Part shown: positions 1-8,705 of the stretch, piece after piece
Numbering within the stretch: the stretch's first letter is position 1
How the letters are laid out: every line of letters starts with the position of its first letter
DNA from: an uncultured Clostridia bacterium
GTDB lineage: Bacteria; Bacillota; Clostridia; Oscillospirales; Oscillospiraceae
Direction: 5' to 3'
Assembly (NCBI GenBank): GCA_946539175.1
Contig: CAMNHH010000029.1
Location: 1-18,338 of the forward strand
DNA: 18,338 nucleotides
Notes under the pieces: generated by a model
Told to the model about the DNA's origin: nothing
Database searches by the model: none
Seen by the model: the letters and a program-made list of their open reading frames with translations, nothing else
Translations under genes and position numbers: made by a program

Positions 1-22
1 GCGCCAGGCGCGTCACGAAACA

Positions 23-50
23 AGGGACTGCTTCCGAGGAAGCAGTCCCT
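23..50. terminator. Hairpin terminator at the end of the leftward operon
   Basis: A 12-bp perfect stem (AGGGACTGCTTC pairing with GAAGCAGTCCCT) closes a four-base loop. It lies 17 bases beyond the stop codon of the galactanase gene. In the leftward direction it is followed by TTGTTTCG, a modest T-rich tail, and in the other direction by TGTTTGTTGG. It could therefore work in either direction for a gene outside the window. Intrinsic termination is inferred from structure and position. Confidence 0.75.
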
Positions 51-66
51 GTTTGTTGGCTTCGGA

Positions 67-3000
67 TCAGTCGCCCAGGTCCTTGAAGGCCTTCCAGAGG
101 AAGGTGACGATCTCGGCCCGGGTGCAGACCTTCCTGGGAGAGAAGGTATCCGCGGAGGTGCCGGCGGTGATCCCGTTTTCCACCGCCCACAGCACAGCGG
201 TCTTGTAGTAGGCCTTGTAGGGCACGTCCTTGAAGGGGTTGTGGGTACCGGCGGGCTGGGGTCTGCCCATGGCAGCCCAGAGCATGGTGATGATCTGGCT
301 GCGGGTACAGGTCTCCTTGACGCCGAAGGTATCCGCCGCCATGCCGGAGCTGACGCCGTTCTCATAGGCCCAGGCCACCGCCTTGTAGTAGTAGCTCCTG
401 GTCTTCACGTCGGTGAAGGGCAGGCTGTCGCCCGTGGGCTCCGGGGAGCCCATGGCCCGCCAGAGGAAGGTCACGGCCTGGGCTCTGGTGCAGCTTATCT
501 CGGGGGAGAAGGTGGTCTCGCTGGTGCCGGCGGTGATGCCCCGCTCCAGGGCCCAGTAGACGGGCTCATAGTAGTAGAGGCTCTTGTCCGTCACGTCGCT
601 GAAGACGGGATCGGGCTCCGGGGCCTCCCCTGTCTTGTGGAGATCCAGGTCGTCCACGGTGCCCCAGCCTCCGGCGCCGAAGGGCAGATAGAGGCCCACG
701 GTCACCTGGGCGGTCTCGCTCAGGGTGAAGTCCACCTTGGGATTCTGCCAGGCGGCCCAGCCGGACAGGGCGAAGCTCTGGGTCTGGGTCTCCCCTGCCG
801 CGCTTACGTAGATAAACTGCCCCGTGACGGACTTGGTATCGCCCTGGGCGAAGAGGCTGAAGCTGTAGCTGCCGGGCTCCAGCTCCAGGGTCTGGGACAG
901 CTCCACCGTGCCGCCGTTGCCGTTGTAGAAGTGGAAGCTGCGGCTGCCGGAATGGGGATCGTCGCCGGTGCGGGAGCCGCCGGAGTAGGCGTACATGCTC
1001 ATGTCGCTCAGCTCAAAGCCGGGGTTCCGCAGCAGATTGGGGAAGTTGACGGTGACGGTCAGAAGGATCTCCCGCTCCCCCAGCTGGGTGCTGACGGTGC
1101 CCCGGACCGTGTAGACGCCGGGGGTCTGGGGATCCACCGCCGCCGCGTCCGTCTCATTCCAGGTGACGGGCTCATTGGCCACGCCGCCCACCAGATAGGT
1201 CACCTGGACCGTGGCGGGCAGGCTCAGCGCGTCGCCCTGGGCCAGGGTCAGAGCGGGCTCCTCGATGGAAACGATCTGCTGCTCCACGGCCTCGGTGGTG
1301 CCGGCCATCATGTACCTCCAGGTCCACAGGGAGTCCAGCGCCTTGCCGTGGAAATCAAACATGGCCTGGTTGTCCACGGCGGAGCCGCCGAACCACCTGC
1401 CGGCGTCGTTGGGATCGTATTCCGCGGCGTAGGAGGCGGCCCAGCCGGAGCCGAACTGCTCCCACTTGGCCTTGTTGGAGGCCAGGATGGCGGCGTCCTT
1501 GACGCCCGCCTCGTCATAGGCGTACTGGACGGGGATCCAGGCGTTCTCCCAGTAGAAGACGCCGACGCCCGCCGTGCCCACGGCGGTAACGGCCTTGGCG
1601 GCCGCCACCAGCTCGTCCGCCTGCCCCTGCTGCGAGAAGGGATAGGCGTTGTTGGAGTCGTTGTTGTTCTTGCGGACGGTGTTGTCATGGCCGTCGCCGT
1701 CCTCCAGGGTCCAGGCCCAGGAGGTCTCCGCCACCACCACCTTCTTGCCGTAGGTATCCGCCACGTTCTTCAGAACGGCGGTGAGGTTGGAGGTGCTGCC
1801 GTGCCAGTAGGGATACCAGGAGGAGGCGAACACGTCATAGTCCACGCCGTAGCTGTCCAGATTCTTCGCCTGGGAGGCGTAGTTGCCGCTGCGCTCCGGG
1901 TTGGTGAAGTGGATGGCCACCAGAATGGGATGCTCAAATTCCGCGGAGATGCGGCGCACCGCCGCGGAGGCAGCGGAGAAGATCTGCGCCTTGTTGGCCC
2001 AGGAGGACTCGCCGCAGATGGAGCCGGTGGTCTCGTTGCCCACCTGCACCATGCCCACGTTGACGCCGCCCTCCAGCAGGGTCTTCAGACTGTTGTATGT
2101 GAACTCGTCCACCGCCTCGGCCTTCTGGGCGGCGGTGTAGCCCTTCCAGGCCTTGGGGACCTGCTGCTTGCCGGGGTCCGCCCAGAAGTCGGAGTAGTGG
2201 AAGTCGATGAGGACCTGCATGCCGGCGTTGGTGGCCCACTGGCCCATGGCCAGGGCCGCCGCCAGGTCGCAGTTGCCGCCGCCGTAGCCGTTGCCCTGGG
2301 CGTCGAAGGGATCGTTCCACACCCGGAGCCGGATGTAGTTGAAGCCCGCGGAGGCCAGCAGATCGAAGAAGCCCTGCTCGTCCAGGGCATTGCCCTCGTA
2401 GTCATAGAAGGTGGCGCCGGAGTTGATGATGGAGAGATAGGAGGACACGTCGGTGCCCCGCATGAAGTCCTCGCTGTCCACGCCGTTGACCCGCTCCACC
2501 GCCACAGTTGGGGTGTGGTCAAACTCCGCCTCGGCCGGGGCAATGGCGCCGGTGCCGTAGAGCCGCAGATTGTCCAGATGGCCCCAGTAGCCGCCGGGCA
2601 TGGAATCGGCGTGGAGGACGAAGCGGATCTCCGCAGTCTGCTCCAGGGTGAAGACTCCGGTCTCGAAGCTCTGCCAGGCGTCCCAGCCGGTGGTCTCCAC
2701 GGCGGTTTCGCTGCTCCACAGGCTCCCCTCCTGGTCCATGACGTCGAAGCGCAGGCCGCTGTCGGCGGCGGCGCCGTCCATCTCGAAGCCGAACTTGTAG
2801 CTGCCCGCGGTGAGCTTCACGCTGTAGGCCGCGCTGACCGCCGCCGCCTCGGTATCGCTGTACCAGAGGTTCAGCACATGGGTGGCGTCATAGCCGGAGT
2901 AGCTGTTTTCGACGACCTCGCCGCTGATGCCCTCAAAGCTCCAGCCGGTATTTCCGTTCTCGAAGTCGCCGTTGGGAATGGCAATCTCCGGCAGATTGGC

Positions 3001-3561
3001 GCCGATCTCCTGCTCCCTGAAGAGCTTCAGATTGTCCAGGTGGCCCCAGTAGCCCGCCGGCTGCAGGTCGGAATGGATGACAAAGCGGATCTCACTGCGC
3101 TCCGTCAGGGTGAAGAGCCCCGTCTCAAAGCTCTGCCAGGCGTCCCAGCCGGTGGTGACCAGAGTGTTTTCACTGATCAGCAGGGTCGAATCCGGACTCA
3201 GAACGCCCCAGGTCAGACCGGCGTCCTCCTCCTTGCCGTCCATCTCAAAGCTGAACTTGTAGGTGCCGGGCTCCAGGGTCACGGTGTAGACCGCACTGAC
3301 GGCGGCGGCCTCCGTGTCGCTGTACCAGAGGTTGAGCACGTGGGTTGCGTTATGGGCGGAGTAGCTGTTTTCGACGACCTCGCCGCTGATGCCCTCAAAG
3401 CTCCAGCCGGTATTGCCGTTCTCAAAGTCGCCGTTCTCCAGTGGTACCTCCACCAGCTCAGTGCTTCTGACCGGACCCGCCGCGCCGGAGAGGGGCAGCG
3501 TGCTGAGCAGAAGCGCCAAAACCAGCGCCATGGAGAGCATACGTGTGACGGATTTGTGCAT
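67..3561 (-). CDS. Secreted, S-layer-anchored GH53 endo-beta-1,4-galactanase with repeated CBM-like modules
   Basis: This 1164-residue protein should cut beta-1,4-galactan or arabinogalactan side chains at the cell surface. Residues 1-28 form a signal peptide with a hydrophobic core. Residues 43-182 and 197-336 are two near-copies of a galactose-binding-like domain (shared NGDFENGNTGWSFEGISG). The GH53 catalytic domain spans about 365-750, with GNE (E510) as likely acid/base and AETSW (E612) as likely nucleophile. An Ig-like Big_4-type domain follows at about 762-838, then a diverged third binding-like domain at about 842-977. Three SLH modules (about 987-1160, with CTRAQ, CTRSQ and CTRAE) should bind the wall. 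The start is supported by AAAGGAGG upstream. The gene lies 33 bases after the sigma-factor gene with no visible terminator between, so it probably ends the exporter operon, although an internal promoter cannot be excluded. The catalytic family call is secure; substrate detail is inferred. Confidence 0.93.
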   Translation of the reverse strand: MHKSVTRMLSMALVLALLLSTLPLSGAAGPVRSTELVEVPLENGDFENGNTGWSFEGISGEVVENSYSAHNATHVLNLWYSDTEAAAVSAVYTVTLEPGTYKFSFEMDGKEEDAGLTWGVLSPDSTLLISENTLVTTGWDAWQSFETGLFTLTERSEIRFVIHSDLQPAGYWGHLDNLKLFREQEIGANLPEIAIPNGDFENGNTGWSFEGISGEVVENSYSGYDATHVLNLWYSDTEAAAVSAAYSVKLTAGSYKFGFEMDGAAADSGLRFDVMDQEGSLWSSETAVETTGWDAWQSFETGVFTLEQTAEIRFVLHADSMPGGYWGHLDNLRLYGTGAIAPAEAEFDHTPTVAVERVNGVDSEDFMRGTDVSSYLSIINSGATFYDYEGNALDEQGFFDLLASAGFNYIRLRVWNDPFDAQGNGYGGGNCDLAAALAMGQWATNAGMQVLIDFHYSDFWADPGKQQVPKAWKGYTAAQKAEAVDEFTYNSLKTLLEGGVNVGMVQVGNETTGSICGESSWANKAQIFSAASAAVRRISAEFEHPILVAIHFTNPERSGNYASQAKNLDSYGVDYDVFASSWYPYWHGSTSNLTAVLKNVADTYGKKVVVAETSWAWTLEDGDGHDNTVRKNNNDSNNAYPFSQQGQADELVAAAKAVTAVGTAGVGVFYWENAWIPVQYAYDEAGVKDAAILASNKAKWEQFGSGWAASYAAEYDPNDAGRWFGGSAVDNQAMFDFHGKALDSLWTWRYMMAGTTEAVEQQIVSIEEPALTLAQGDALSLPATVQVTYLVGGVANEPVTWNETDAAAVDPQTPGVYTVRGTVSTQLGEREILLTVTVNFPNLLRNPGFELSDMSMYAYSGGSRTGDDPHSGSRSFHFYNGNGGTVELSQTLELEPGSYSFSLFAQGDTKSVTGQFIYVSAAGETQTQSFALSGWAAWQNPKVDFTLSETAQVTVGLYLPFGAGGWGTVDDLDLHKTGEAPEPDPVFSDVTDKSLYYYEPVYWALERGITAGTSETTFSPEISCTRAQAVTFLWRAMGSPEPTGDSLPFTDVKTRSYYYKAVAWAYENGVSSGMAADTFGVKETCTRSQIITMLWAAMGRPQPAGTHNPFKDVPYKAYYKTAVLWAVENGITAGTSADTFSPRKVCTRAEIVTFLWKAFKDLGD
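2554..2973 (-). repeat. In-frame tandem repeat, copy 2 (CBM-like module)
   Basis: This encodes residues 197-336 of the galactanase and is the second copy of the 154-residue repeat. Both copies share the TTGWDAWQSFETG and GYWGHLDNL segments. The middle of the module (residues 264-290) has diverged more, so the copies may differ in ligand preference. Confidence 0.9.
3016..3435 (-). repeat. In-frame tandem repeat, copy 1 (CBM-like module)
   Basis: This encodes residues 43-182 of the galactanase. It matches the next copy at an offset of 462 bases (154 residues). The best-conserved part is the roughly 75 bases encoding NGDFENGNTGWSFEGISG through VVENSYS, nearly identical in DNA to 2899-2973. Such high DNA identity points to recent duplication or gene conversion. 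Confidence 0.9.
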
Positions 3562-3594
3562 AAAGATCCTCCTTTGTCAAATTTTAAGCCCGGG

Positions 3595-4116
3595 TCAGAG
3601 CAGGCCCTGCTGCTGAAACTCCCGCTGCAGGGCCTTCACGGCCCGATGGCTCAGATAACGGGTGTTGGCATAGCTCAGCCCCAGCCGCTGGGCGATCTCC
3701 TTCTGGGGCAGGCAGTCGTAGAACTGCAAAACCACCACCTGGCGCTGCAGCTCCGGCAGATTCTGGAGCCCCAGGGCCAGCGCGTCCAGCAGCTCCCTGC
3801 GGCAGAGGCGCTCGTCGCCCCATTCGCCCCCGTCCGGCACCGCCTCCATGATCTCGTCGTCCGCCGGACTCAGATACTTCCCCCGGACCACGCTGCGGCG
3901 CAGATAGTCCCGGATCGTATTGGAGGCAATGGTGTAAAGCCAGGTGGAAAAGGCCGAGCGTTCCGGTCGGTAGCTGTCCAGGGCGTCATAGGCCTTGGCG
4001 AACACGTCGGCGGTCAGGTCCTCCACGTCGGCCTCCAGGGAGATCCTGGCGGCCACGTAGGCGCGCACCCGGGGCAGCTGCTCCGCATAGAGCTTCGCGA
4101 ACTCAGATTTTGTCAT
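3595..4116 (-). CDS. ECF-like RNA polymerase sigma factor
   Basis: This 173-residue protein should direct RNA polymerase to a specific promoter class. A sigma region 2 (about residues 10-78, with EDLTADVFAKAYDALDSY and the WLYTIASN type of -10 recognition helix) is followed by a linker and a sigma region 4 helix-turn-helix (about 117-167, LPELQRQVVVLQFYDCLPQKEIA). The length fits ECF/group 4 factors. The ATG at 4116 was chosen because GGAG lies 7-8 bases upstream and the sigma homology begins there; a longer in-frame reading upstream would be arginine- and proline-rich nonsense in the frame of the preceding gene. It overlaps that small gene by 14 bases, indicating translational coupling. Its likely targets are the two CGTATAA promoters at 9233-9260 and 10902-10930. 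That link is inferred. Confidence 0.88.
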   Translation of the reverse strand: MTKSEFAKLYAEQLPRVRAYVAARISLEADVEDLTADVFAKAYDALDSYRPERSAFSTWLYTIASNTIRDYLRRSVVRGKYLSPADDEIMEAVPDGGEWGDERLCRRELLDALALGLQNLPELQRQVVVLQFYDCLPQKEIAQRLGLSYANTRYLSHRAVKALQREFQQQGLL

Positions 4117-4300
4117 GCCGTTTCTCCGGCAGCTCGCCGCGCTCCGGCATCGGCTCCCCCGCCGCCCAGACCTGCAGGGCCTCCTCGTCGGAGAGGGCTC
4201 TGGCGGACAGGCTCTCGTGGACGGCGTCGATCTGCCGACCCAGGGCGTCGCTGCGGGCGAATTTCTGATAGTCAAACAGGCGGTACAGATCGCGTTCCAT
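4103..4300 (-). CDS. Small protein coupled to the sigma factor; possible regulator
   Basis: This 65-residue soluble, charged protein has no membrane segment and no family I can name with certainty. Its N-terminal half (LYRLFDYQKFARSDAL) looks helical. The middle carries LSDEEALQVWAAGE, which resembles the end of a double-glycine-type RiPP leader but lacks the Gly-Gly. The ATG at 4300 is favoured over an in-frame start at 4327, which lies inside the exporter gene, because AAAGGAG sits 8 bases upstream. Its stop lies inside the sigma-factor reading frame. Position directly before and overlapping a sigma gene is typical of a sigma-factor partner, so an anti-sigma or accessory role is reasonable but unproven. 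Confidence 0.6.
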   Translation of the reverse strand: MERDLYRLFDYQKFARSDALGRQIDAVHESLSARALSDEEALQVWAAGEPMPERGELPEKRHDKI

Positions 4301-4313
4301 GCTGTGTTCTCCT

Positions 4314-6503
4314 TTACGTGCTTTCATTTGTTTCTCCGTCGATCCGCTGACGGGCCACCAGCTCGCTGAAAAAGCCGCCGCGGGCCATCAGCTGCTCGTA
4401 GGTCCCGTCCTCGATGATCCTGCCCTTGTCCAGCACCAGAATGCGATCGCACTGGCGGATGGTGGACAACCGGTGGGCGATGACGATCCGGGTGCAGCGC
4501 AGGCCCTCCAGGGCGTCGGAGACCTGCTTCTGGGTGATGTTGTCCAGGGCGGAGGTGGCCTCGTCGAACATCAGGATCCTGGGCTTGGGGGCCACCGCCC
4601 GGGCGATCAGCAGCCGCTGCCGCTGGCCGCCGGAGATGCCGCCGGAGCCCTCGGAAATGACCGTGTGCATCTGCATGGGCATACGGCGGATGTCCTCTGC
4701 GATGCCCGACATCTCCGCCGCCTGCCAGGCCTCCTCCAGGCTGAGCCAGGGGGCGGAAATGGTGATGTTGGAATAGATATTGCCCTGGAACAGCTTGCCG
4801 TCCTGCATGACGGTGCCGATGTTCCGGCGCAGGGACTTGAGATCCAGGGTCTCCAGGTCCTTGCCGTCGTAGTAGACGGCCCCCTTCTGGGGCCGCTCAA
4901 AGCCCAGCATCAGCCGCATCAGCGTGGACTTGCCGCAGCCGGTGGTTCCAACGATGGCCACGTACTGGCCGCTGCGGATCTTCAGACTCAGATTGTCGAT
5001 GACCATGGGCATGGACTCCGAGTAGCGGAAGCTGACGTTGTTCAGCTCGATGGCCCCGGAGAGGCGGGTCACCACCTTCTTGCCCAGGGCGATCTCCGGC
5101 ACCGCCTCCAGGATGGGCTCCACCATCTTCAGGGTGGGCTTCAGATCCGCCAGCTCCATGGAGATGGAGGCCAGCTGCATGAAGGCGCCGAAGACCATGC
5201 CGTAGGCCACGTTGAAGGCCATGTACTCCCCCATGCTGACCCCGGTCCGCACCGCCAGCCAGTAGATCACCGCGCTGCCCAGGGTGCCGATGAAGGCGGA
5301 GAAGGCCACCGTCAGAATGGGATGGTATTTCTCCTTCAGCACCGGGCTGTAGAGCCCCGCCCACTTGGCGAAGGCCCGCTTCTCCGCGCCGGCCACCTTG
5401 ATCTTCTGGATGCCGGAAAACAGAGAGAACACCAGGCCGCTCTCCTTGGCCGCCGCCTCCTGCAGACGGGTGGAGCGCCGGGTCTGGGCCACGGCCCCCA
5501 GGACCACGCAGGCCGAGGTGGCCAGGATCACGCCCATGGCCGGAAGGGCCAGGGCGGGAGAATAGTGGAAGATCTGGAACACGTAGACCAGGGAGAACAG
5601 GGCCGACAGGCCGGAGGACAGGGTAATGTCCAGCAGCAGGCTGCAGAGATAATTCATATAGCCGGTACGGCTGGCCAGCTCGCCCGCACTGTACTGCTTG
5701 AAGAAGTCCGCCGGCAGGGACAGCACCCGCATCATGGCGGCGGCCTCCACCGCCACCCGCAGCTTGGTCTGGATGGCGGAGAGCAGCAGACCCTTCACCA
5801 TCCCCAGCAGGGTGCCGGAGAGGGTGACGCTCAGCAGCAGCGCCGCCGCCGCGATGAGCAGATCCCTGCCGCCGCCGTTGAGCACGGTGCTGAACATGAT
5901 GTTGTTCACGTAGGCCGTCAGCATGCCCACCAGGGAGACCCCCAGGGCTGCGGCGGCAAAGAGCAGATAGTCCGCGCCGGAGACGGAGCGGAACATATAT
6001 TCCAGCAGATCCCGCACCGTCATGGCCCGCAGGGGGAAGGGCTTGTAGAAGCAGATGGCCTCCCCCTGAAAGCGGGCGGCGTTCTTTTTGGTGACCCGGA
6101 CCCGCTTGCCCAGGTCCTGATCGTAATAGCTGTAGCCGGACAGGCGGCCCGGGATCAGGGCCGTCACGGTGCCGGAGTCCTCCACGCAGAGCAGAGCCCC
6201 CTGGCCGTCCCGATACCAGCTGCCGCTGAGCTCCACGGTCCGGCGCATGATGCCGGAGGGCCGCAGCAGGTATTCCAGAATGTCGTTGAGTCCCTTGACG
6301 CTGCCGGGCAGCTCCTGGCTGGGGACCCGGTAATAGTTCAGGATCTGCTGGACCGCATCGGCGGTCCGCTTGGTCTCGTCGGCAAAGGCGGCCTCGAAAT
6401 GATCCCGTCCGGTGACCACGGAGGCCATCTCCGCGAAGGCGGCGGCGAAGGCGTTGTCGTCGTTCAGCATGCGCTGCTTGATCTGTTCGTCAAACCAACC
6501 CAT
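4314..6503 (-). CDS. NHLP/NHLM-type bacteriocin export ABC transporter, permease/ATPase without peptidase (ABC2-like)
   Basis: This 729-residue fused permease-ATPase matches the second subunit of NHLP bacteriocin exporters. A roughly 170-residue N-terminal cytosolic region has no C39 peptidase motif. The membrane domain covers about 175-450. The nucleotide-binding domain carries Walker A GTTGCGKST (519-527), signature SGGQRQR (624-630), Walker B ILMFDE (643-648) and the H-loop histidine H677, so the ATPase looks intact. The start at 6503 follows AGGAGG, which overlaps the TAG stop of the upstream exporter gene (gap 11 bases). It probably forms a heterodimer with that protein in the cytoplasmic membrane. 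The small gene follows after 13 bases. Confidence 0.9.
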   Translation of the reverse strand: MGWFDEQIKQRMLNDDNAFAAAFAEMASVVTGRDHFEAAFADETKRTADAVQQILNYYRVPSQELPGSVKGLNDILEYLLRPSGIMRRTVELSGSWYRDGQGALLCVEDSGTVTALIPGRLSGYSYYDQDLGKRVRVTKKNAARFQGEAICFYKPFPLRAMTVRDLLEYMFRSVSGADYLLFAAAALGVSLVGMLTAYVNNIMFSTVLNGGGRDLLIAAAALLLSVTLSGTLLGMVKGLLLSAIQTKLRVAVEAAAMMRVLSLPADFFKQYSAGELASRTGYMNYLCSLLLDITLSSGLSALFSLVYVFQIFHYSPALALPAMGVILATSACVVLGAVAQTRRSTRLQEAAAKESGLVFSLFSGIQKIKVAGAEKRAFAKWAGLYSPVLKEKYHPILTVAFSAFIGTLGSAVIYWLAVRTGVSMGEYMAFNVAYGMVFGAFMQLASISMELADLKPTLKMVEPILEAVPEIALGKKVVTRLSGAIELNNVSFRYSESMPMVIDNLSLKIRSGQYVAIVGTTGCGKSTLMRLMLGFERPQKGAVYYDGKDLETLDLKSLRRNIGTVMQDGKLFQGNIYSNITISAPWLSLEEAWQAAEMSGIAEDIRRMPMQMHTVISEGSGGISGGQRQRLLIARAVAPKPRILMFDEATSALDNITQKQVSDALEGLRCTRIVIAHRLSTIRQCDRILVLDKGRIIEDGTYEQLMARGGFFSELVARQRIDGETNEST

Positions 6504-6514
6504 TTCCCCGCCTC

Positions 6515-8695
6515 CTATTCGCTGGTGATCAGGCGGGTATACATGCCCCCCCTGGCGTAGAGCTCCCGGTGGGTGCCCCGCTCCACCACCTTACCCCGGT
6601 CCATGACGATGATCTCGTCGCAGTCCCGGATGGTGGAGAGCCGGTGGGCTACCACGATGCAGGTGATGCCCCGGTCCTTGATGGCGTTGACCACCTCGAA
6701 CTCCGTCTTGGCGTCCAGGGCGGAGGTGGCCTCGTCCAGAATGATGATGGTGGGGTCCTGGGCCAGCACCCGGGCGATCTCCAGCCGCTGCCGCTGGCCG
6801 CCGGAGAAGTCCCGGCCGCCCTCCAGGACGCGGTACTGATAGCCCCCGTCCCGGAGCATGATATCCTCATGGATCCGGGCGTCCCGGGCGGCCAGGATCA
6901 TCTCGAAGTCCTCGATGGAGCTGTCCCACATTTTGATGTTGTTGGCGACGCTGTCCTCAAAGAGGATCACGTCCTGATCCACCACCGCCAGGGAGCCCAC
7001 GAAGACGTGGCGGTCGATCCGGTCGATGGGCTTGCCGTCAAAGAGGATCTCCCCGCTCCAGGGCTTGTAGAGCCCGGTGATCAGCTTGGAGAGGGTGGAT
7101 TTGCCGCAGCCCGAGGAGCCCACGAAGGCCACCCGGCTGCCGGGCTTCAGATCCAGGTTGAAATGCTCGATGAGGGGCGGCCCCAGCCGGGAATAGCCGA
7201 AGCTCACGTCCCGCATCTCCAAAGCACCGGAGAGCTTGCCGTAGCCCTCCGGGCTGTCCTTTTCGCTTTCGTAATCCACGTCGGTGGGATAGTTCATCAC
7301 GTCCTCAATGCGCTCCATGTTGGTGCGGGTCTCCTGGAGCTTCTGCCCGGCGCCGATCAGCTTCTGGGCCGGGCCGGAGAAGGCGTGCATATAGCCCTGG
7401 AAGGCCAGGATCATGCCCACGGTGAACTTCCCCTCCATGGTGAGCCAGACGCCGGTGATCAGCACGGCGATGTCCGCCGCCCCGGAGATCAGCCCCGGCA
7501 GGGCCCCCAGGAGCTGGTTCACCCGGGCGAAGCGCACGTTCTGGGTGTTGACCCCAGCCTGATAGCCGGCCCACTTCTCAAAGTAGCCGTTTTCCGCGCC
7601 GGAGGCCTTGATGGACTCGATCATGCTGATGCCGTTGGCGGTCATGCCGGAGAGCTTGCCCGCGTTCCGCATCTGGACCCGGGTGATGTTGACCTTCTTT
7701 TTGGAGGTGATCCGGGCCACCAGCAGATTCAGCAGGATGGAGCCCACGCCCACCAGGGTCAGCGGCAGACTGTAGCGCAGCATGACCAGCAGGTAGAACA
7801 GCATCATCAGAAAGTCCAGGGCCAGGGGGGCCAGGGTCTTCATCAGCTCCTGGGCGATGGTCTCGTTCTTGCGCTGCCGGTCCGCGATGTCTCCCGCCAT
7901 GCGCTGGGAGAAGAACTCCATGGGCGCCCGCAGCACGTGCCACATGAATTGGGAGTTGGAGATCACCGCCAGCTTGCCCTCCACCTTGAGCAGGTTCACG
8001 GTCTTCACCCAGTCCGTCACCAGCTGCAGAAGGCCCAGGGCGATGAGCCCCAGGGTGAAGGGGTAGAGCCACTCCGGGTTCCTGCCCGCCAGCAGCCGGT
8101 CCATAAAGACCCGGGAGAAGGCGGGGGTGATCAAACCCAGCAGCACCCCGATCAGCGTGGTGGAGAGGATCAGGGCGAAGCCCGCTCCGCTGCCCTTCAT
8201 GCGGCTGAGCGCATATTTCAGCACCGAGCGGGGCTTGCCCCCCGGCCGGAAGGCCTCCGTGGGGCGCATCATCAGGCAGATGCCGGTGAAGCTCTTGTTG
8301 AACTCCTCCATGCTCACCGAGACGCAGCCCCTGGCGGGATCGTTGAGGACGGCCTTGTCCTTTTTGAAGCCGTCCAGCACCACGAAGTGGTTCATATTCC
8401 AGTGGATGACGCAGGGGAACTGCCCCTTTTCCCGCAGCAGCTCCGGGCTGAAGGCGAAGGCCTTGGCCTGCAGGCCGTAGCTGCGGGCGGCGATCAGAAT
8501 ATTTTTGGCGCTGGAGCCGTCCCGGGAGACGCCGCAGTCGGAGCGGAGCTGCTCCAGGGGCAGATACAGGCCGTAATAGGCCAGAATCATGGTGAGGCTG
8601 GCGGCCCCGCATTCCAGGGCCTCCATCTGCATCACCACCGGCACCTTGGCCACGCCCTTCTCCACAGGCGCGGGGACCGTCTTTTTCTTTGTCAT
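6515..8695 (-). CDS. NHLP/NHLM-type bacteriocin export ABC transporter with C39 peptidase (ABC1-like)
   Basis: This 726-residue protein should cut double-glycine leaders and export the released peptide. The C39 peptidase domain (about 17-145) has Q23 and catalytic C29 in QMEALECGAA, H103 in NHFVVL and D119 in NDPARG. A membrane domain follows (about 165-450), then the ATPase with Walker A GSSGCGKST (526-534), signature SGGQRQR (631-637), Walker B IIILDE (650-655) and H684. All catalytic residues are present. The ATG at 8695 is preferred to a GTG three codons earlier because GAGGT lies 8 bases upstream. The gap to the adaptor gene is 10 bases. Precursor peptide 1 carries a VAGG site suited to this peptidase, making it the natural candidate substrate. 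Leader specificity is inferred. Confidence 0.92.
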   Translation of the reverse strand: MTKKKTVPAPVEKGVAKVPVVMQMEALECGAASLTMILAYYGLYLPLEQLRSDCGVSRDGSSAKNILIAARSYGLQAKAFAFSPELLREKGQFPCVIHWNMNHFVVLDGFKKDKAVLNDPARGCVSVSMEEFNKSFTGICLMMRPTEAFRPGGKPRSVLKYALSRMKGSGAGFALILSTTLIGVLLGLITPAFSRVFMDRLLAGRNPEWLYPFTLGLIALGLLQLVTDWVKTVNLLKVEGKLAVISNSQFMWHVLRAPMEFFSQRMAGDIADRQRKNETIAQELMKTLAPLALDFLMMLFYLLVMLRYSLPLTLVGVGSILLNLLVARITSKKKVNITRVQMRNAGKLSGMTANGISMIESIKASGAENGYFEKWAGYQAGVNTQNVRFARVNQLLGALPGLISGAADIAVLITGVWLTMEGKFTVGMILAFQGYMHAFSGPAQKLIGAGQKLQETRTNMERIEDVMNYPTDVDYESEKDSPEGYGKLSGALEMRDVSFGYSRLGPPLIEHFNLDLKPGSRVAFVGSSGCGKSTLSKLITGLYKPWSGEILFDGKPIDRIDRHVFVGSLAVVDQDVILFEDSVANNIKMWDSSIEDFEMILAARDARIHEDIMLRDGGYQYRVLEGGRDFSGGQRQRLEIARVLAQDPTIIILDEATSALDAKTEFEVVNAIKDRGITCIVVAHRLSTIRDCDEIIVMDRGKVVERGTHRELYARGGMYTRLITSE

Positions 8696-8705
8696 GGCCC
8701 GCACC

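Noticed and set aside
4117..4275. Longer N-terminus for the sigma factor
   Set aside because: The added residues are Arg/Pro/Ser-rich and overlap the well-initiated small gene in another frame. Sigma homology and a ribosome binding site support the start at 4116.
241..4350. A very long open frame on the + strand opposite the galactanase and sigma genes
   Set aside because: It is a low-complexity G/A/V/L/H/Q-rich shadow produced by high GC3 in the opposite strand. It shows no domain, signal or start site, and the opposite frames encode clear protein families.
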